64,000 nucleotides of DNA from Globodera rostochiensis (GCA_018350325.1 JAEVLN010000004.1:372001-436000), one strand, 5' to 3'; shown: positions 32,601-44,440, counted from the stretch's first letter. Made by a program: numbers and translations. The notes: a model not told the origin generated them from the letters alone.

Positions 32601-35600
32601 GTAGTACACTTGGATACAAAAAATATAATACCTAGTTCCCAAGATTCCGGTATAGAAATTAAGATAAAAAATTTGTCCGCCCATTTACGACCAAAAAAAG
32701 GGGGGGGGGAAGGTGGTCATGACTATATTTTAACAGGGGCTATCTAATCTTGATCGGTACTTTTCGATCAAGATTTTTTGAGATTCTCGGACTAAGATTT
32801 GAGATGGTTTACAAAAGTTTAAAAGTGCCCCAAAAAATTGTAACCAGGGTCCCGGTCCTAAAAAGTAAGCCCGAGGTAAATGAGTGAGAATTAATTTTAT
32901 TCTTAAAGAACGCTAAACCCGTTAAAGTTTTTCTTCAAGGAAAAAGGCTCACACTTTTTACACGAATCGCTTTTTGTGTGCCGGAGAGTTCATGCGGTCG
33001 GTCACTTCTGATTTCTGAATGGAACAAAAAACAGCAAAAACCCAAAAAAAAAAAAAACGAATTCCACCAAAACCGATTTGATATACGCGCATACCTGGCA
33101 CAAAAAGTGGGGAGGGAGGGATTGTATTGTTGGTGTTGTTTTGTTGCTGCTTCTGCTGGCATCAATCATTGCGCTGAATTTTGTGAGAACAACAACAACA
33201 CCTTGGGCAAAAATGGGTGAGAAAATCTGAAAATGTTCGGGAGAATTTTTTTTTTTGAATTCCGTATGGCGGGATGCTTATAAAAACAGCACCACGCAAA
33301 CAATGGCAAAACATAATTGGCATTTTCTGGAAACCCAAAATTCCGGCACAAAACAATTCCTACAGTGCCATAGAAAAGTGCCACATAAATTATAGGAACC
33401 CAACCAATTTTTGTTTTGCCTTTTTGCATGGTGCTGCTTTTGATGATGATCAACAACTTAGTTGTGTTCAAACACAGCGCGCGTTGGGCCAAGCGGTTCG
33501 CCAAACCTCTTGCTTTTAATTAATCCATCATCAAAATATGACTCCTCCTCCTCCTGTTCAACAACAAAATAACCTTGGCTCCCCCTTCGGCCAACAAAAT
33601 GGCAGCGGGATTGGCCACACTTCACACACACATCATTTCATCATCTCCACCTAATGAAGACAAATATTAATTAATGGAACCACCGCCGGAGGGGAGGAAT
33701 AAAATGCTCTATATTATTCTTTCTAAATCTAAAATTGTTGAAATGCATGCAAAATGAGTGGGGTCATTCAGACACAAAATGCTGGAGGGGGAGGGGGGGT
33801 TGATATTGAAATGAGCGCAACTTTCTGACCAAAAAAAAACAACTCGGGCAATGCGACAAGACCGGATAGCATGGAGTTGTAAAGAAAACATCCCGGATGT
33901 GTGTTCAAAATCCCGAAAAAAAAAATTGGACGACAATTTGTTCAAGTCCGAATTTAATCTCCAAAATTTCCTTCAAATATCCGGCACGGATCCGGCGATA
34001 CCCCGGTCTTGTCCAACCCAATTTTTTTCACATAAAAAATCATCTTGGCAATATATGTAAATAAAGAAAATCGGAAAATGAATTTGAAAATCACCAGTCA
34101 CCATCATCATATTTTAGCGTATAAACAACAAGGAATAACAACACAACATCATCGTTTCTGATGAGAGAGAGAAGAGCTGCTCGCTCACCCAACAAAAAAA
34201 AACCACCACCACTTTTTTAAGCACTTCTAGAAAATTGAATAATTGCGGGAGGTTGAATGATGTGATGATCGTTGGTGATCAGCACACATTCCATTAAAAT
34301 CAATCAAAAAAAAATTTAAAATATAAACATTAAATTTGCGTCTGAAAAATTTTTGACGGGACACTCCGCATGACAAGAAAAAAAAAAGTACTTCAAAAAA
34401 TTTGTTACTTTTTGGCCAGCTTCTGAACTGCTTCAGGATGTTGGTCGGCTGCTGCAGCTGCACACCGTCGATGGTGAATTTGTTTTAACCGATTGTATAC
34501 ATTGAGCACGTCTCGCTGAAGCCAAGATTATGGGGAGGGAACGATTAGACACAAATTGATCAAACTTTAAACAAATTTAGCAACAAAAAATAACACACCG
34601 GTTTTCTTGGCTCCTCCTCAATTTTGCTGGCCAACAACAGACAGGCCTGCACCATGTGCTGAAAATTCTAAAAATTTTAGTTCCTCGAAAAAAACGGACT
34701 CGAAAATGTTAAAGATTCGGGAGACTCTCAAAATTGGGGATTTTTGTCACAAAAAACGTTGACAAATTTTCGCATTCTGAAAAAAATGAGGTGGATTCAT
34801 GGCTTAAAACGGTGCGGAACCAGTACATTTTTCGAGAGTTTAGCCCAAAACACATCACGGGAAATTTTTGGACACGCCAAAAAAAACAGTGAAATTTTCC
34901 AAAATTCCCAAACCACGGATCGCATTTCACCAAATTGGCCCTTCCCGAATACAAAACAAACCTCAAAATTGTAGCGCACAAACGACTTCAAGTAGTAATA
35001 GCGTTGGAAAAGTATTTGCGCGGTGGCCGCCGCCGTTTGGTTCAAGCGCAACAAAATGGCACCCGACTGGATAAGCTCACAGCCCAAATAGCGAATGTCC
35101 TATAAATAAAATGAAGTAAATCGTTCAGTCAAAACAATATTTTTTTTCAGCAAGCCTATGGAATTAGGGGTGTATTTTTTTGAAAATCAAAAGTCGATTC
35201 TGTGTATTTTTTGCTGTTTATTGCATTTTTGTTAAGCAATTTTTTACGGAAAAAAGTTGAATATCACTTTAAAATTTTCAAAAAATTTCATTTTCAGCCC
35301 CTGGCACCCCTGGCTCCGCCCTTGTCTGTCAAAACAAATTTTTTAAAGCCAAGCCTCTGGAAATTAGCTCGATTTTGTGAAACCTGCCCCAGGTCAAAAG
35401 TAAAAAATAATAATTTTTTTGATGTTGTTGGATGCGGACAATGAGATTTTCGGGATGATTCTTAAAAAGTTAGCCTATAACCGAGACATTTCCTCCTACC
35501 GAAAAAGACACGTATGGTTATACCGCTTTTTTGGAAAGTACCAGGAGATTTTGTTGAATGGAGGTGCACGCTGATGTAGGGCCACGGTAATTATACGCTT

Positions 35601-35901
35601 CCCGAGCCAAGCCCAAAAAAATCCGGTTTGGGATTCGTTCAAAAATTTCCGATTTACTGACCCCAAAAATCTTTCAAATCCCCCACCCCCCCGCCGCGCT
35701 TACTCTTTCCAATTCGCGGCTGATGCCGTCCGCCAGGGACGGCGGGTTCTCCAACTTTGCCAACGAGGCGGCGTCGTAATGCATCAACCATTTCTCGGCC
35801 GAAATGTCAATGGTGGAATAGTTGCGCAGTTGGCCGTAGCTGGACGCCCTCACCTTGGCCATCAGAGCGTCCAACGCGCTCTTTTCGGATTGGGCAGTCA
35901 C
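29631..35901 (-). CDS. cyl-1: Cyclin L (splicing-associated cyclin), about 457-470 aa
   Basis: Cyclin L pairs with CDK11-type kinases in nuclear speckles and acts in transcription and pre-mRNA splicing. Exons on the minus strand: 35704-35901, 34962-35099, 34599-34658, 34409-34515, 32113-32215, 31906-32027, 31611-31745, 31254-31332, 31022-31172, 30444-30681, 29631-29712; all phases agree. Family signatures include DIRYLGCELIQSGAILLRL, KIEEEPRKP followed by RDVLNVYNRL, IKAERRLLNVLGFVVHV, and WSYMNDGLRTDMFLRYTPET followed by IACACIQLA. These cover both cyclin folds. The C-terminus has a short arginine/serine and histidine-rich tail (SSSPSSKRHSSSSRKR, then RDSRRRDDRGGGDD), shorter than the RS domain of vertebrate cyclin L. 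The first exon seen begins after an acceptor (TTTAG|GTGACT), so either an upstream exon is missing or translation starts at the ATG at 35860-35862. Intron 4 is 2.2 kb. Confidence 0.93.
30767..30875. mobile_element. Small palindromic MITE in a cyclin L intron
   Basis: The ends tagtgatgcgcgcgagag and gtctcgcgcatcacta are inverted copies. The interior is rich in tctcg. A related end (gtctcgagcatcactagg) occurs near 56303. It lies in the intron between the exons at 31022 and 30681. Confidence 0.65.
32216..34408. other. Long cyclin L intron
   Basis: This 2.2 kb intron separates two exons that join in phase (AAA AA|A TTT), so no exon is missing. It contains a cgatcaagatt-type dispersed repeat near 32743-32800 and several AT-rich stretches with open frames that lack recognisable domains. 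Confidence 0.5.
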
Positions 35902-37150
35902 CTAAATTTTAGAAACGTTTAAAAGTTTGAACGAGAAATATGGGGCCTCAACCTTGTAATTTTAGTTTTTTGCGTAATTTTAATTCAAAAAAAAAATTTT
36001 CCAAAAATCAATTAGCCCTTGAAATTGTTCAAAAAGCAATGAATTCGATCATTACTTGCCTATTCGTAGTAATTTTGTGCTTCTTGGAACAATTTCTAGG
36101 CTAAAATTAATTTTTAAATTTTCAAAAATTATTCGAATTTGGGCCTGGGGTTCGAAATTGGTTGAAATAGAAGATGCACCATCTTAACTATTACTATACC
36201 AAAAAAAGAGTTCTTCGCCCTTACACATTTTTCTATTTTCTTAGATTTAGGGAAGTCAAAAAGTGCACATATTTCGGAAATAAAGGACGTTGAACACGAA
36301 TGTTTGCCCAAAAAGTCAAACCTTGTATGCTGCAGGCGGCGAAAGAGCAACAGCATTTGTGCCATTAGACTTTTCAGCTTCAAACATTTTACCCGGGAAA
36401 AATAATTGTTTTTCAATTTCAATTAAATGTTGGGATCTGTTTTAAAAAAATTGGATTTGGTTGTTTATATGTAACATTCAATGTAGGTTTGTCGGTAATA
36501 AATATGAAATGTTTAAAATCCGGGTTCGAATTTTCTCAGCTTTATCATACCCTGACCCGGACTTTCACCCCGACTACTAGCTGCTATATGACAAAAAAAT
36601 AGCGAATTGAACAGGGGCAATTAGTTCGTCGCATTTTTGATCACAAATTTTATATTCTCCATAAACAGATTTTTCTAAGCAAAAATGAACAAAAACCTTT
36701 CGTAACGGCGACAACACCATTTAGCAAATAATTCGTCTGGGATAAATGTAACCACAAAACAATTATATGATGACGAATTACAATTATGCGCGGCGCAAAA
36801 ATCGATACTAAGTGTGCGCGAGAAAAATCATGTTCTAATTCAAGAATTTAAAAAAAACTGACCTAAAACGCGATTTTTTGCCCAAAAAAGGAGCATTTTT
36901 GTGTCAATTTGTCCAACCAAAAAAAGAAAGAAAGAAGCGACGCGCTTCGCTTGGAAGCGTGCCAATCGCGCTCAATTTGAGGTTAAAATGGTGGGGGGAG
37001 GGTGAATGAATTGAATTGAATGTCGGTGGCTCCCTCCCCTCGTGATGCTCGCCACCGGCCCAATGGAGGGAGAGAGAGAAAGAAAAAACTAATGGAAGAA
37101 AAAGCATTGTGTCTGTGGGAAAAGAAGCAAGCAGCAGCAGCAGAACGACA
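35902..37150. other. Presumed 5' region of cyclin L, no certain exon
   Basis: A minus-strand ATG near 36349-36351 starts a short frame up to a donor (ACAAG|GTTTGA), but its phase does not match the next exon. The region otherwise holds AT-rich spacer. Confidence 0.35.
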
Positions 37151-37154
37151 AACT

Positions 37155-37550
37155 TTTGCATTGTCGTCGTTGTCCTGTTCGGTTCGTTCGTTGCTAAGGT
37201 TTTATGTAATGAACAGGTAATAGGTATGAGTAAAGATGGTCAAAATCAGGGATGGGAGCCGACGACCTCAAAAAATTTCGGAAATCGGAATTCCGAGGCC
37301 TTAAAATTTTTCGGAAATCGGAATTCCGAGGCCTTAAAATTTTTCGGAAATCGGAAATCGGAATTCCGACCCTAAAAAAGTCGGAAATCGGAATTCCGAC
37401 CATCCCTGGTCAAAATTAGAGACCGGAAACTTGGACTTTTGCATTGTCGTCGTCGTCGGCGTGTTCGTTCGTTGCTAAGGTTTTATGTAATGAACAGGTA
37501 ATAGGTATGAGTAAAGATGGTCAAAATTAGAGACCGGAAACTTGGACACA
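37155..37550 (+). repeat. Tandem duplication of about 120 bp with a MITE in the first copy
   Basis: Both copies share gcattgtcgtcg, gttcgttgctaaggttttat, gtaatgaacaggtaataggt and agagaccggaaacttgga. The first (from 37159) is split by a MITE; the second (from 37440) is intact. In the first copy a frame reads FCIVVVVLFGSFVAKVLCNE before GTAATA, which looks like a signal peptide or membrane segment, but no in-frame ATG was found. Confidence 0.75.
37247..37408. mobile_element. hAT-type MITE, 162 bp, with empty site nearby
   Basis: The ends cagggatgggagccg and ccgaccatccctg are flanked by the 8-bp duplication gtcaaaat (37239-37246 and 37409-37416). The interior repeats ggaaatcggaattccg. The second copy of the surrounding duplication (near 37515-37535) has gatggtcaaaattagag uninterrupted, which shows the site before insertion. 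Confidence 0.88.
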
Positions 37551-37710
37551 AACAATATTTGGGGCAAAAGTATTGGGTTTTTTTTTTGGGTTGTCCTCCA
37601 ATTTGGACCATACAATATTTGGTCAACAGTATTGGTCCAATTTTTTGTACAAAACAAACCAAAAAATTTTTGGTTTTGGGTTTTGGTCCGGACTCTAGTC
37701 AAAATGGTAA

Positions 37711-37784
37711 ACCCGGCGGGTGGGACTCGAACCCACGACCTTCACCCAATCCGTGGGCAGCTCTTCCAACTGGAGCGTCCCATT
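37711..37784 (-). repeat. tRNA-like repeat, degenerate
   Basis: It is homologous to the tRNA-like units at 58011-58266 and 62811-62882. The B box (GGTTCGAGTCC on the minus strand) is kept, but the A-box side is altered (gctcttccaactggagcg). Confidence 0.5.
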
Positions 37785-37799
37785 TGCCTTCTTTAGTTT

Positions 37800-39150
37800 C
37801 GAGCTATTTTGAACCTGTTACTCACAAATCATATCCTTTTTTTTTTTAAATTTTTTTGTGGTATTATTTTAAATAATTTTATTTTTAATTTTTTTATTCT
37901 TCGTCCGTTGGTTCTAGTCCGATTTATGCGTCTCAGTGCATTAATTCATTATTACTAGGGACCGGATTTATAGTTGCTAAAAATCTCTTTAGTTGCTTAA
38001 AGTCGAAAATAGTCTCTAAAAAGTGCCAGATTTGGGTGTACGTAGCCCAAAAAATTTTTTCGCTTTATTTATTAATCGAAATTCATTTGTGATAACAATT
38101 TCAAACAAAAGCAATTCTTTGTCAGTCAAAAAAAATTTATTTTAGTTCAAAATGGAAAACATATTAAATAAAATATTTTTGTTCAACAAACATACATTTG
38201 AAAAATGAATGGGGGAAAAGCGGGAATGTTCGGAAATATTTTGCTCTATGCTACATTCGATTTTTATTGAATTTAAAATTCGTTATTCATAAATTCGTCC
38301 GTTCCGGTCCGAGCGAAAAATACACCCCTAAGGATCGACTTTTTCAAAATTTTCAAAAAATGCACTCCTAAAAATTGACCTTTTCGCGACTAAAAATTCT
38401 GCCGCCAAAAAAATGAAAATTTTTAAAATTCTGCTTATTTTCAAAAATTTTCTCTGAAATGCCTTTAATTTGCATATAAAAATTTTTATTTCTCTTATTA
38501 CTTCAATAAATTTTGCCAATTTTTTGCCATATTTTACTCGCAAACGTCACAATTCGCTGACTATGAGATTGTGTGACTGCTTTTATTGATTTCCACAATT
38601 TTTTTGGTTATTATAAAAATTTTTTTGCAAAAATTCTCACTGAATATTATACATTTTTGCCATATTGGGAATTATATTTTACCTATCTTCACATTTTTGG
38701 CCATGCATTTGCATTACACGTTGCCTATTTTAGTTGCAAACGTCACAACTTGTCGTGCATAAAAGATGGCATTTGCCGAACAATTCATTCATTTTCAAAA
38801 ATATTATTTGCTCATCCCACTTTTTCTATACCATTCATCAATTAGAAAATAGTAGCTGTTATGCCTGCCAGGCACTTACTGATTTTGGATATTTTGTCCA
38901 GATTTCATATCTTTTTTCTAAATTTTGGACAATTTGATTAAAGAATTCATGAAATGTTCAACAACAAAAAAATGCCCCGAGGCGCAACTCTGGTCACAAC
39001 CATACAATAAAAATACAAGTTTCCTAATAAAAATTTTGATATCATTCGATTTGCCTCGACGAGGGGAGTTGATTGATATATAATATTAGGAAAAACAAAA
39101 GTTTTTGATATTCTTCAATTTTACTAAAATAATTTTAGCAAAATATATTA
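37800..39150. other. AT-rich spacer
   Basis: It contains a copy of the dispersed repeat agtctctaaaaagtgccag (near 38005-38140) and an AT-rich region with short frames. No gene supported. Confidence 0.45.
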
Positions 39151-39155
39151 CAAAA

Positions 39156-39413
39156 ATGAGGCCATTTATGTTCCTTTTGTTCGTCATTTTTGCGTTGTGT
39201 GCCATTTGTATCGGAATGCCAAAAAAAAATACAGACATTTTGAGCAATGCTTCAAAGCTGTTGAGCAATGTGCCGATCAGAGATAAGACGACCGTTGATG
39301 AAAAGAATTCAGAGACGAAAAAGCGGGTCAAAAAGTTGCTTTCTGAGGCAAAAGACGACAATTTATTACAACTGAGTCTGGGTCCGTCATCGGCAGCCGG
39401 GAAGCCCAACTAA
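39156..39413 (+). CDS. Small secreted protein, effector-like, 85 aa
   Basis: A single open exon starts MRPFMFLLFVIFALCAICIG, a strong signal peptide of the same MR-hydrophobic type as the neighbours at 28166, 54076 and 59821. The mature part of about 65 residues is lysine-, serine- and asparagine-rich (MPKKNTDILSNASKLLSNV, then KKRVKKLLSEAKDD) and ends AAGKPN before TAA. There are no cysteines after the signal peptide. A longer frame extends upstream of this ATG, but its N-terminal residues would bury the signal peptide, so I chose the inner ATG. No intron is needed. I do not recognise the protein; secretion is well supported, effector function is an inference. Confidence 0.6.
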   Translation: MRPFMFLLFVIFALCAICIGMPKKNTDILSNASKLLSNVPIRDKTTVDEKNSETKKRVKKLLSEAKDDNLLQLSLGPSSAAGKPN

Positions 39414-41190
39414 ACGTCATCGCCAAACTGACGATCAATTGATGCCGTGCCAATGAACGTGGGGACGGACGGACTTTGATTGGGGACTATCGCTTTTTTT
39501 TTATTCAATCTTCGGGAACAATCATCAGTCGGCACAATTTTTTTCATTTTTGGCATTTTTGTAACTTTTTTTTGGGTGCTCTTCATAAACTATGGATAAA
39601 CAACAGACATTTATGCATAAAACAATGGCGAGCTGGCAGTTCTTAGGACTTTTTCCCGCACATTTTGAACCTTTTTGTTAAGAGATTTGAATTTAATAGG
39701 GATTATTTTGATGAAATCCAATCAGTACTTGTGAAGTGATCGGCTGGTCAGTTAAAACTACAGATCGGGACTTGAGAACTGATCGAAATTTCTATCGAGA
39801 TTGCTCAAAAAAATGCTGATCGAAAAACACCGAGATATTGATCGAGAATCTCGATCGGTCTGATCTCGAGATTGGGCCTGGGAAGTGATCGGCCGATCTG
39901 TTAAACTTCTGAATATGCCAAAAAAAGATGTCTTCAGACAAGCATCTTTGTTTGATTGAATGGAAAAGCTGAAAGAGACCAGCGGAGGTTTTTGGTTAAG
40001 GTGTGTAACAAACCCTAGAACCTTTCGATCATTTGAAAACAGTGCAATCCATTTAAAGAGGTGAGGTTGTTGGTGGAAAAAGACCAATGAATTCCGAATC
40101 AAAATTTCAGGCTTTTTGAGCCCATCAAATTTATTCAGAATGCCAATTTTGGCGTGTAAACGGAGTGAGTATCATCATATAATTGCGTAGGGGGTTATCA
40201 GCGAATCGCACATCTTTCCATGTCCGGCAATTTAGACAATGGAAAAATGAGTGTGAAAAGCGCGTGACCAAAAGTCCAAAATGTGTTCTCCTTGATCGGG
40301 ACCGGAAATCTTGTTAATCCCAATCACGCATGCTATTTTTTTTTTCTCCCAAAATTTCAGCTTTTGAACAATGCTAAACCCCTAAAATTGGGTGCTCGCT
40401 CTTTTCACAACATATGGGAAATTGCAAAACAGATATGCTTCGGCTAAATGTGTGCATAAATAAATAAACAAAATACATAAATAAAAGAATGAAACAATTT
40501 CAATGATGGACAAACGGACGCTTCGCTTTCCCCGAGCGGAATCTCAAGCAAAAAACACGAACAATTTTCGATGTAAATGTTTGATAAACAGCGGCAATGC
40601 ATCAATTGTCCGGGGCCATCGCTCCACTGTTCCAACCAAATTGCCTTCACAAAATTCGTCAACCTTAAATTCGATCGAATTGGATGGGAAATATGGATCA
40701 ATTCCAATTAAATTCCAATGTAAATGAAGTTGTTCGAAAATCGTGGACAGTATTGTGTACTTTCTTTAAGGACTCTCGAAAGTTAGTACACCACGCCCGG
40801 GGGCTAAAAATTAGAGTTCAAACTTGAGGACTGATCAAGAATCTCGAATCTTGTAAAATCTCAAAAAAATTAAACGATCGGGGATGCGTTCGAGGAATCT
40901 CAATCGATCCGATCTCTATTATAAACTCGGGTATTTTTCAGAGACTGCATGTCGTGCGTGTCCGTCTCTCTCTCTATCTGAAGTAAGACGCTTCAGGGGA
41001 TAGGAAGATGAACCAAACACCTTACGAAGCCGGCCAGGGAGAGTGCCAACCCTCGATTCTTCTTCCTTACCCGAATGTGATCCGTACTGTGCGTAAGTGC
41101 CAACAATTTTCCGCCCAAGTAGTGCACACTTCCTTTGGGCGGTATGAAAAGGAAAGAACCGCTGGAATCAAAAAAAAAAAGAATGAGTTG
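39414..41190. other. Intergenic spacer with dispersed cgatcgagatt repeats
   Basis: Short, diverged copies of a motif like gatcgagaatctcgatcg occur at about 39720-39900 and 40826-40920. The same family appears near 4081-4160, 26873-26910, 32743-32800, 49166-49230, 51716-51860, 57498-57680, 59409-59455 and 63766-63812. No gene supported. Confidence 0.5.
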
Positions 41191-41193
41191 TAA

Positions 41194-43231
41194 TCATTTG
41201 TCATGTTCAAAAAACGTCCCCCCCCACCTCCTCTCCACCAACGACACGCGTTGTTCTGCTCCAATTTGCTTCAACATGGCCATTGTGTCAGCGTCGTTCA
41301 AACTGAAAATGGGCTGCTGAATGACGACAGTGCCGAAGCCAAGCTGGCGTAGCAAATCGTCAGCAGGGAAGATGGCATTGTGCTTCTGCTGCTGCTGGTG
41401 GTGACGATGACTGGTGAAAGAAGACGGAGATGTACAAAGTTGTTTAGTGACAATCGAGGAATACGGATAGGGAGGCACATACGCAGAAGAAGCCGAATGC
41501 GTCAACTGACGACGGTGATCAATGGGATGATGATGATGATCAGCCGTCGCTGTCTGCTGTTTCAGTTCCTGCTTCAGAAGAACCTCCCCGCTCCTCAACG
41601 ACGATCGCCTCTCATATGTTCTGTCGTCCACTGCTGTATGTGTCGTCGTCGTTTTTGTAGCCGTTTGAACAGTTGTTATTGTGCGCAACTTCTTTCGAAC
41701 AACACCAACAACATTTTCTTCCCGTGACTTTGTGCTCTGTTCTTTGCTCCGTTTAAGCGGCAACCGTTTCTGGGCCGGCTTCACCTCCTTCTTGTTCTTC
41801 TTCTCCTTCATTCCCGTTCCTTTCTCTCTGATCAACCTCGCCGCCTTCCTGACACCGGCACTTCCTTTTCCTCTATGATTATTGATGGTGGTCTTCTTCC
41901 GTTTCGTTTTGTTGCTGCTTCTGCCCACGGGCCTGTTGTTGACGGTGTTCGAGCTCTCCATCTGCACCAATGTCCGATCGTCCGGAAGATCCTCTGAATT
42001 CGTTTTGCAAAACCCATTCATTGTCAGTGTGTTTTCACGGTTCCGATTCCAAAGCGGACTCGGGACATTTAAACACCGTTTCAGAACAAAAAAACGAATT
42101 ATTTTCTTACCTTCCCCAACTACCAGCTCGCAGTTGTTGTTGATCATGCCCTTGTTCACGTCCTCCGGGTCCACTTTGAATGAACGTCTCATGGCAATGC
42201 CTTCAAAATTAGTAATTTCAATCACCGGTGAAGCGCACATTCCAACAGCAAATAACATTTGTCGATCCCGTTCATCATTGGTCGGAACATTTGGTGTTGA
42301 TAGTAATGGACAATCATCATCAGCACGTTCAGCAACAATGTCAACGTTATGTACCGCCATCTCAATGCTCTCATGTTGATCAATGCGTTCTTCCCCCCTT
42401 CCGGCGTCGTTTTCCTTATCAAGGTCGTCCTCCAACAACTGATCAGGAAGACATGGACATGGGTGAAAAGCGACGCCGCCAACATCAGCGGCAAGCGGTA
42501 CGTTATGTGTTTTGTCCACTTCCTCATCAGCGCACACTTCCGCTTCATCCGCCAACGACGACGACGGCAAGCTGTCCAAATAAGTGCCGACGCTTGTGCC
42601 AATGCCAAGAAAAGAAGCACTCCTCCTCCCTTCTCTTTGTGGTCCCACCGCCGCTCTTTGTACCACCGGCGGTGCCGCCGCTTCATCCGACAAACTGTTC
42701 AGCAGGTAGGCGACGCCGCTCCATTGGCTAACACAATCAACGCTTCCACCTGCCTCAATAATGCTGTCGTCGTCCCCCCTACTCCCGTCCATCTTGCTTC
42801 TTTTGGCACTTCGAGTCTGGACCAGCGTACGTCGTCGTTGTCGTCCATTCTTCGTTTTCTGCCTGCTCTTCCGTTTTCGTCCTGCACCCATCGTATCATC
42901 ATCATCATTACGCTTCTTCCCCACAACAACTTGCTTCAAACTTTCAACACCGTCGTCCAATTGGCGCACAACCAAAGTAACCAACGACTGAACAACCGCG
43001 TTCACATCGTCGCGCAATTTTCGTCGCAAACGTTCCCGCCGGCGATATTTGATGCGCGACATTTTGAACCGCCTGCTCAACGCATTTTTGGAATGACGAC
43101 GACAATTTGGGCCTGAAAAATAAAAAAAATTCAAAATATGACTTGTGGACATTTCAGGACATCAATCTCACTTACGTATTGGTTCACTTGATTTTAACAT
43201 TGGTGGCTGCTTGTACATGTAGACTAACATT
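41194..43231 (-). CDS. Large basic protein of unknown function, 657 codons, possibly the 3' part of a COPG chimera
   Basis: The last exon (41194-43112) joins in phase, over a short intron (GTAAGTG to TTTTTCAG), to a small exon (43176-43231). That exon holds an ATG at 43228-43230 directly after an acceptor, CTTTCAG|AATG. Read alone the protein is 657 aa and starts MLVYMYKQPPMLKSSEP. It has an arginine-rich N-terminal segment (RIKYRRRERLRRKLRDD), basic stretches that look like nuclear localisation signals (GRKRKSRQKTKNGRQRRR; NKTKRKKTT), acidic and histidine/glutamine-rich regions, and a conserved-looking C-terminus (DDLLRQLGFGTVVIQQPIF). No family is recognised. The acceptor just before the ATG can be served by a spliced leader, or by the donor after the truncated COPG copy (43523): the latter gives an in-frame 840-residue fusion. 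A GTAAGAAA near 42112 has no phase-compatible acceptor, so the large exon is taken as unspliced. Confidence 0.6.
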
Positions 43232-43522
43232 CTGAAAGTTTGGACTGTTTGAATGCAAAACAATCCTTCGACTATCAGATACCCTTCATATTACAATAGA
43301 GTTGAGTTCCAACCCTTCGGGGGAGACGGGGGGGGGGGGAGGAGGGAGACATGTCACGGGTTAGGGGTAAGCACCAAATTATCAGGGGGCCCATGGGTGG
43401 CATGTTTAGTAGGCTCGAGGATCCTCGGTGGCGGCATGCCGGGGGGGGGGGGAGTGGCACAATGAAACGCATTGTAAAAACGGTCACTTTCTTCACAGAA
43501 CATGTCAAAAATGGACAAAAAC

Positions 43523-44401
43523 CTGAACTTTTGGACCATCTTCAGTATGGCGAGCCGGTCGTTGGCACGGATTTGGGCGAGCAACGAAAGTGCATGGAAC
43601 TGCACCATGTGGTTGTCGGTGGACACCGCCTCCTGCACCTCATTGGCCCATCGACGGACCACCTAAGAAAAACGATCAAAATTTTGATAAAATTCAAACA
43701 TTTTAAGCGTCATTTGTTGGAATTAGAACAACAAAAATCCAACAAAAAAACAAAATCTACCGACAAATCACCTGCAGCATGCCGGTGTCTGTCAGAATGC
43801 GGCACAATGCGCGAATTGCAGGAGCCCGGTACACGTCCTCTCGCCCGGTCATGTCCTTCGTCAGACTGTAAAAAAAGACCAAAAAAATGGGTGTTTTTAT
43901 TTTGGGTTTTCGCCAAATTTAGCCAATTTTGTTTCAAAAATCCCATTTATTGAGGCCAATTCAAAACAAAAACAAAAAGCCCGAAACCTGCTGGTGACAA
44001 TGATCACGTCGCTGGACATCTGACATAACTCCTTGATGGCAAGGTAGACGAGCATGCGCAACGTCATGTCCTTGGCTTGCCAAAGTTTTGTAATGGCAAA
44101 GAATGTGTCGGTGGCCTCCGTTTTGCCGATGGTCTCCCCGTGTTGCAGCAAATACAGCAACTTGCACAGAATGGGACGACATTTGCGCGCGTTCACCGGC
44201 GTCTCGTTGAACGCGCGGGTCTGCAACAAATTGTAAAAAGAATTTTCCAGAAAAATTACAAAAATTTCCTATAAAAAATTTTATGCTTTTTCCAATCGAG
44301 CAAGAAATTAAAAAAAAAACCTCCTGAACAACGGTTGCCTTGTCCAAATGGTCGTAGGGATTCCCAGCAGCGGCTTCATCGTCTTTTTTGTCGCGTCGCA
44401 T
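43523..44401 (-). pseudogene. Truncated COPG copy: exons 1, 2, 3 and 5
   Basis: Exons on the minus strand: 44321-44401, 43988-44220, 43772-43865 and 43523-43662. They encode the start of gamma-COP ([20 protein letters not shown]) through exon 3, then exon 5 ([20 protein letters not shown] to MVQKF). Exon 4 (102 bp, 34 codons) is missing together with parts of its flanking introns, and the frame is kept. All splice sites are intact, including the donor after exon 5. Everything from exon 6 on is absent, so no functional coatomer subunit could be made. It may be a dead fragment, or the 5' part of a chimeric gene with the basic protein at 41194-43231, since phase 2 after exon 5 plus the single A before the ATG gives AGA ATG in frame. 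Confidence 0.85.
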
Positions 44402-44440
44402 TTTAAAGGCAGAATTTGAATGAACTCTAAAATTTCACAA

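Noticed and set aside
32216..34408. Nested gene in the long cyclin L intron
   Set aside because: Candidate frames are short, on both strands, and lack matching splice sites; the flanking exons join in phase.
36129..36422. Minus-strand ATG exon as first exon of cyclin L
   Set aside because: Its donor leaves phase 2, but the next exon needs phase 0 to give the conserved protein.
38573..38937. Phenylalanine- and tyrosine-rich frames of 67-90 codons
   Set aside because: These come from AT-rich sequence; there is no ATG context, splice site or similarity to other parts of the window.
41194..42113. Intron starting at GTAAGAAA near 42112 in the basic protein gene
   Set aside because: The two nearest downstream AGs would shift the frame (52 and 115 bases), while the unspliced frame stays coherent on both sides.
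41380..43116. Long plus-strand frames opposite the basic protein (165, 167 and 255 codons)
   Set aside because: They are antisense to the coherent minus-strand frame and have the arginine/serine/histidine bias expected of shadows of a GC-rich coding strand.
43961..44401. 146-codon uninterrupted reading of the left COPG arm
   Set aside because: It reads through intron 1; comparison with the right arm and the protein family shows the true exon boundaries.
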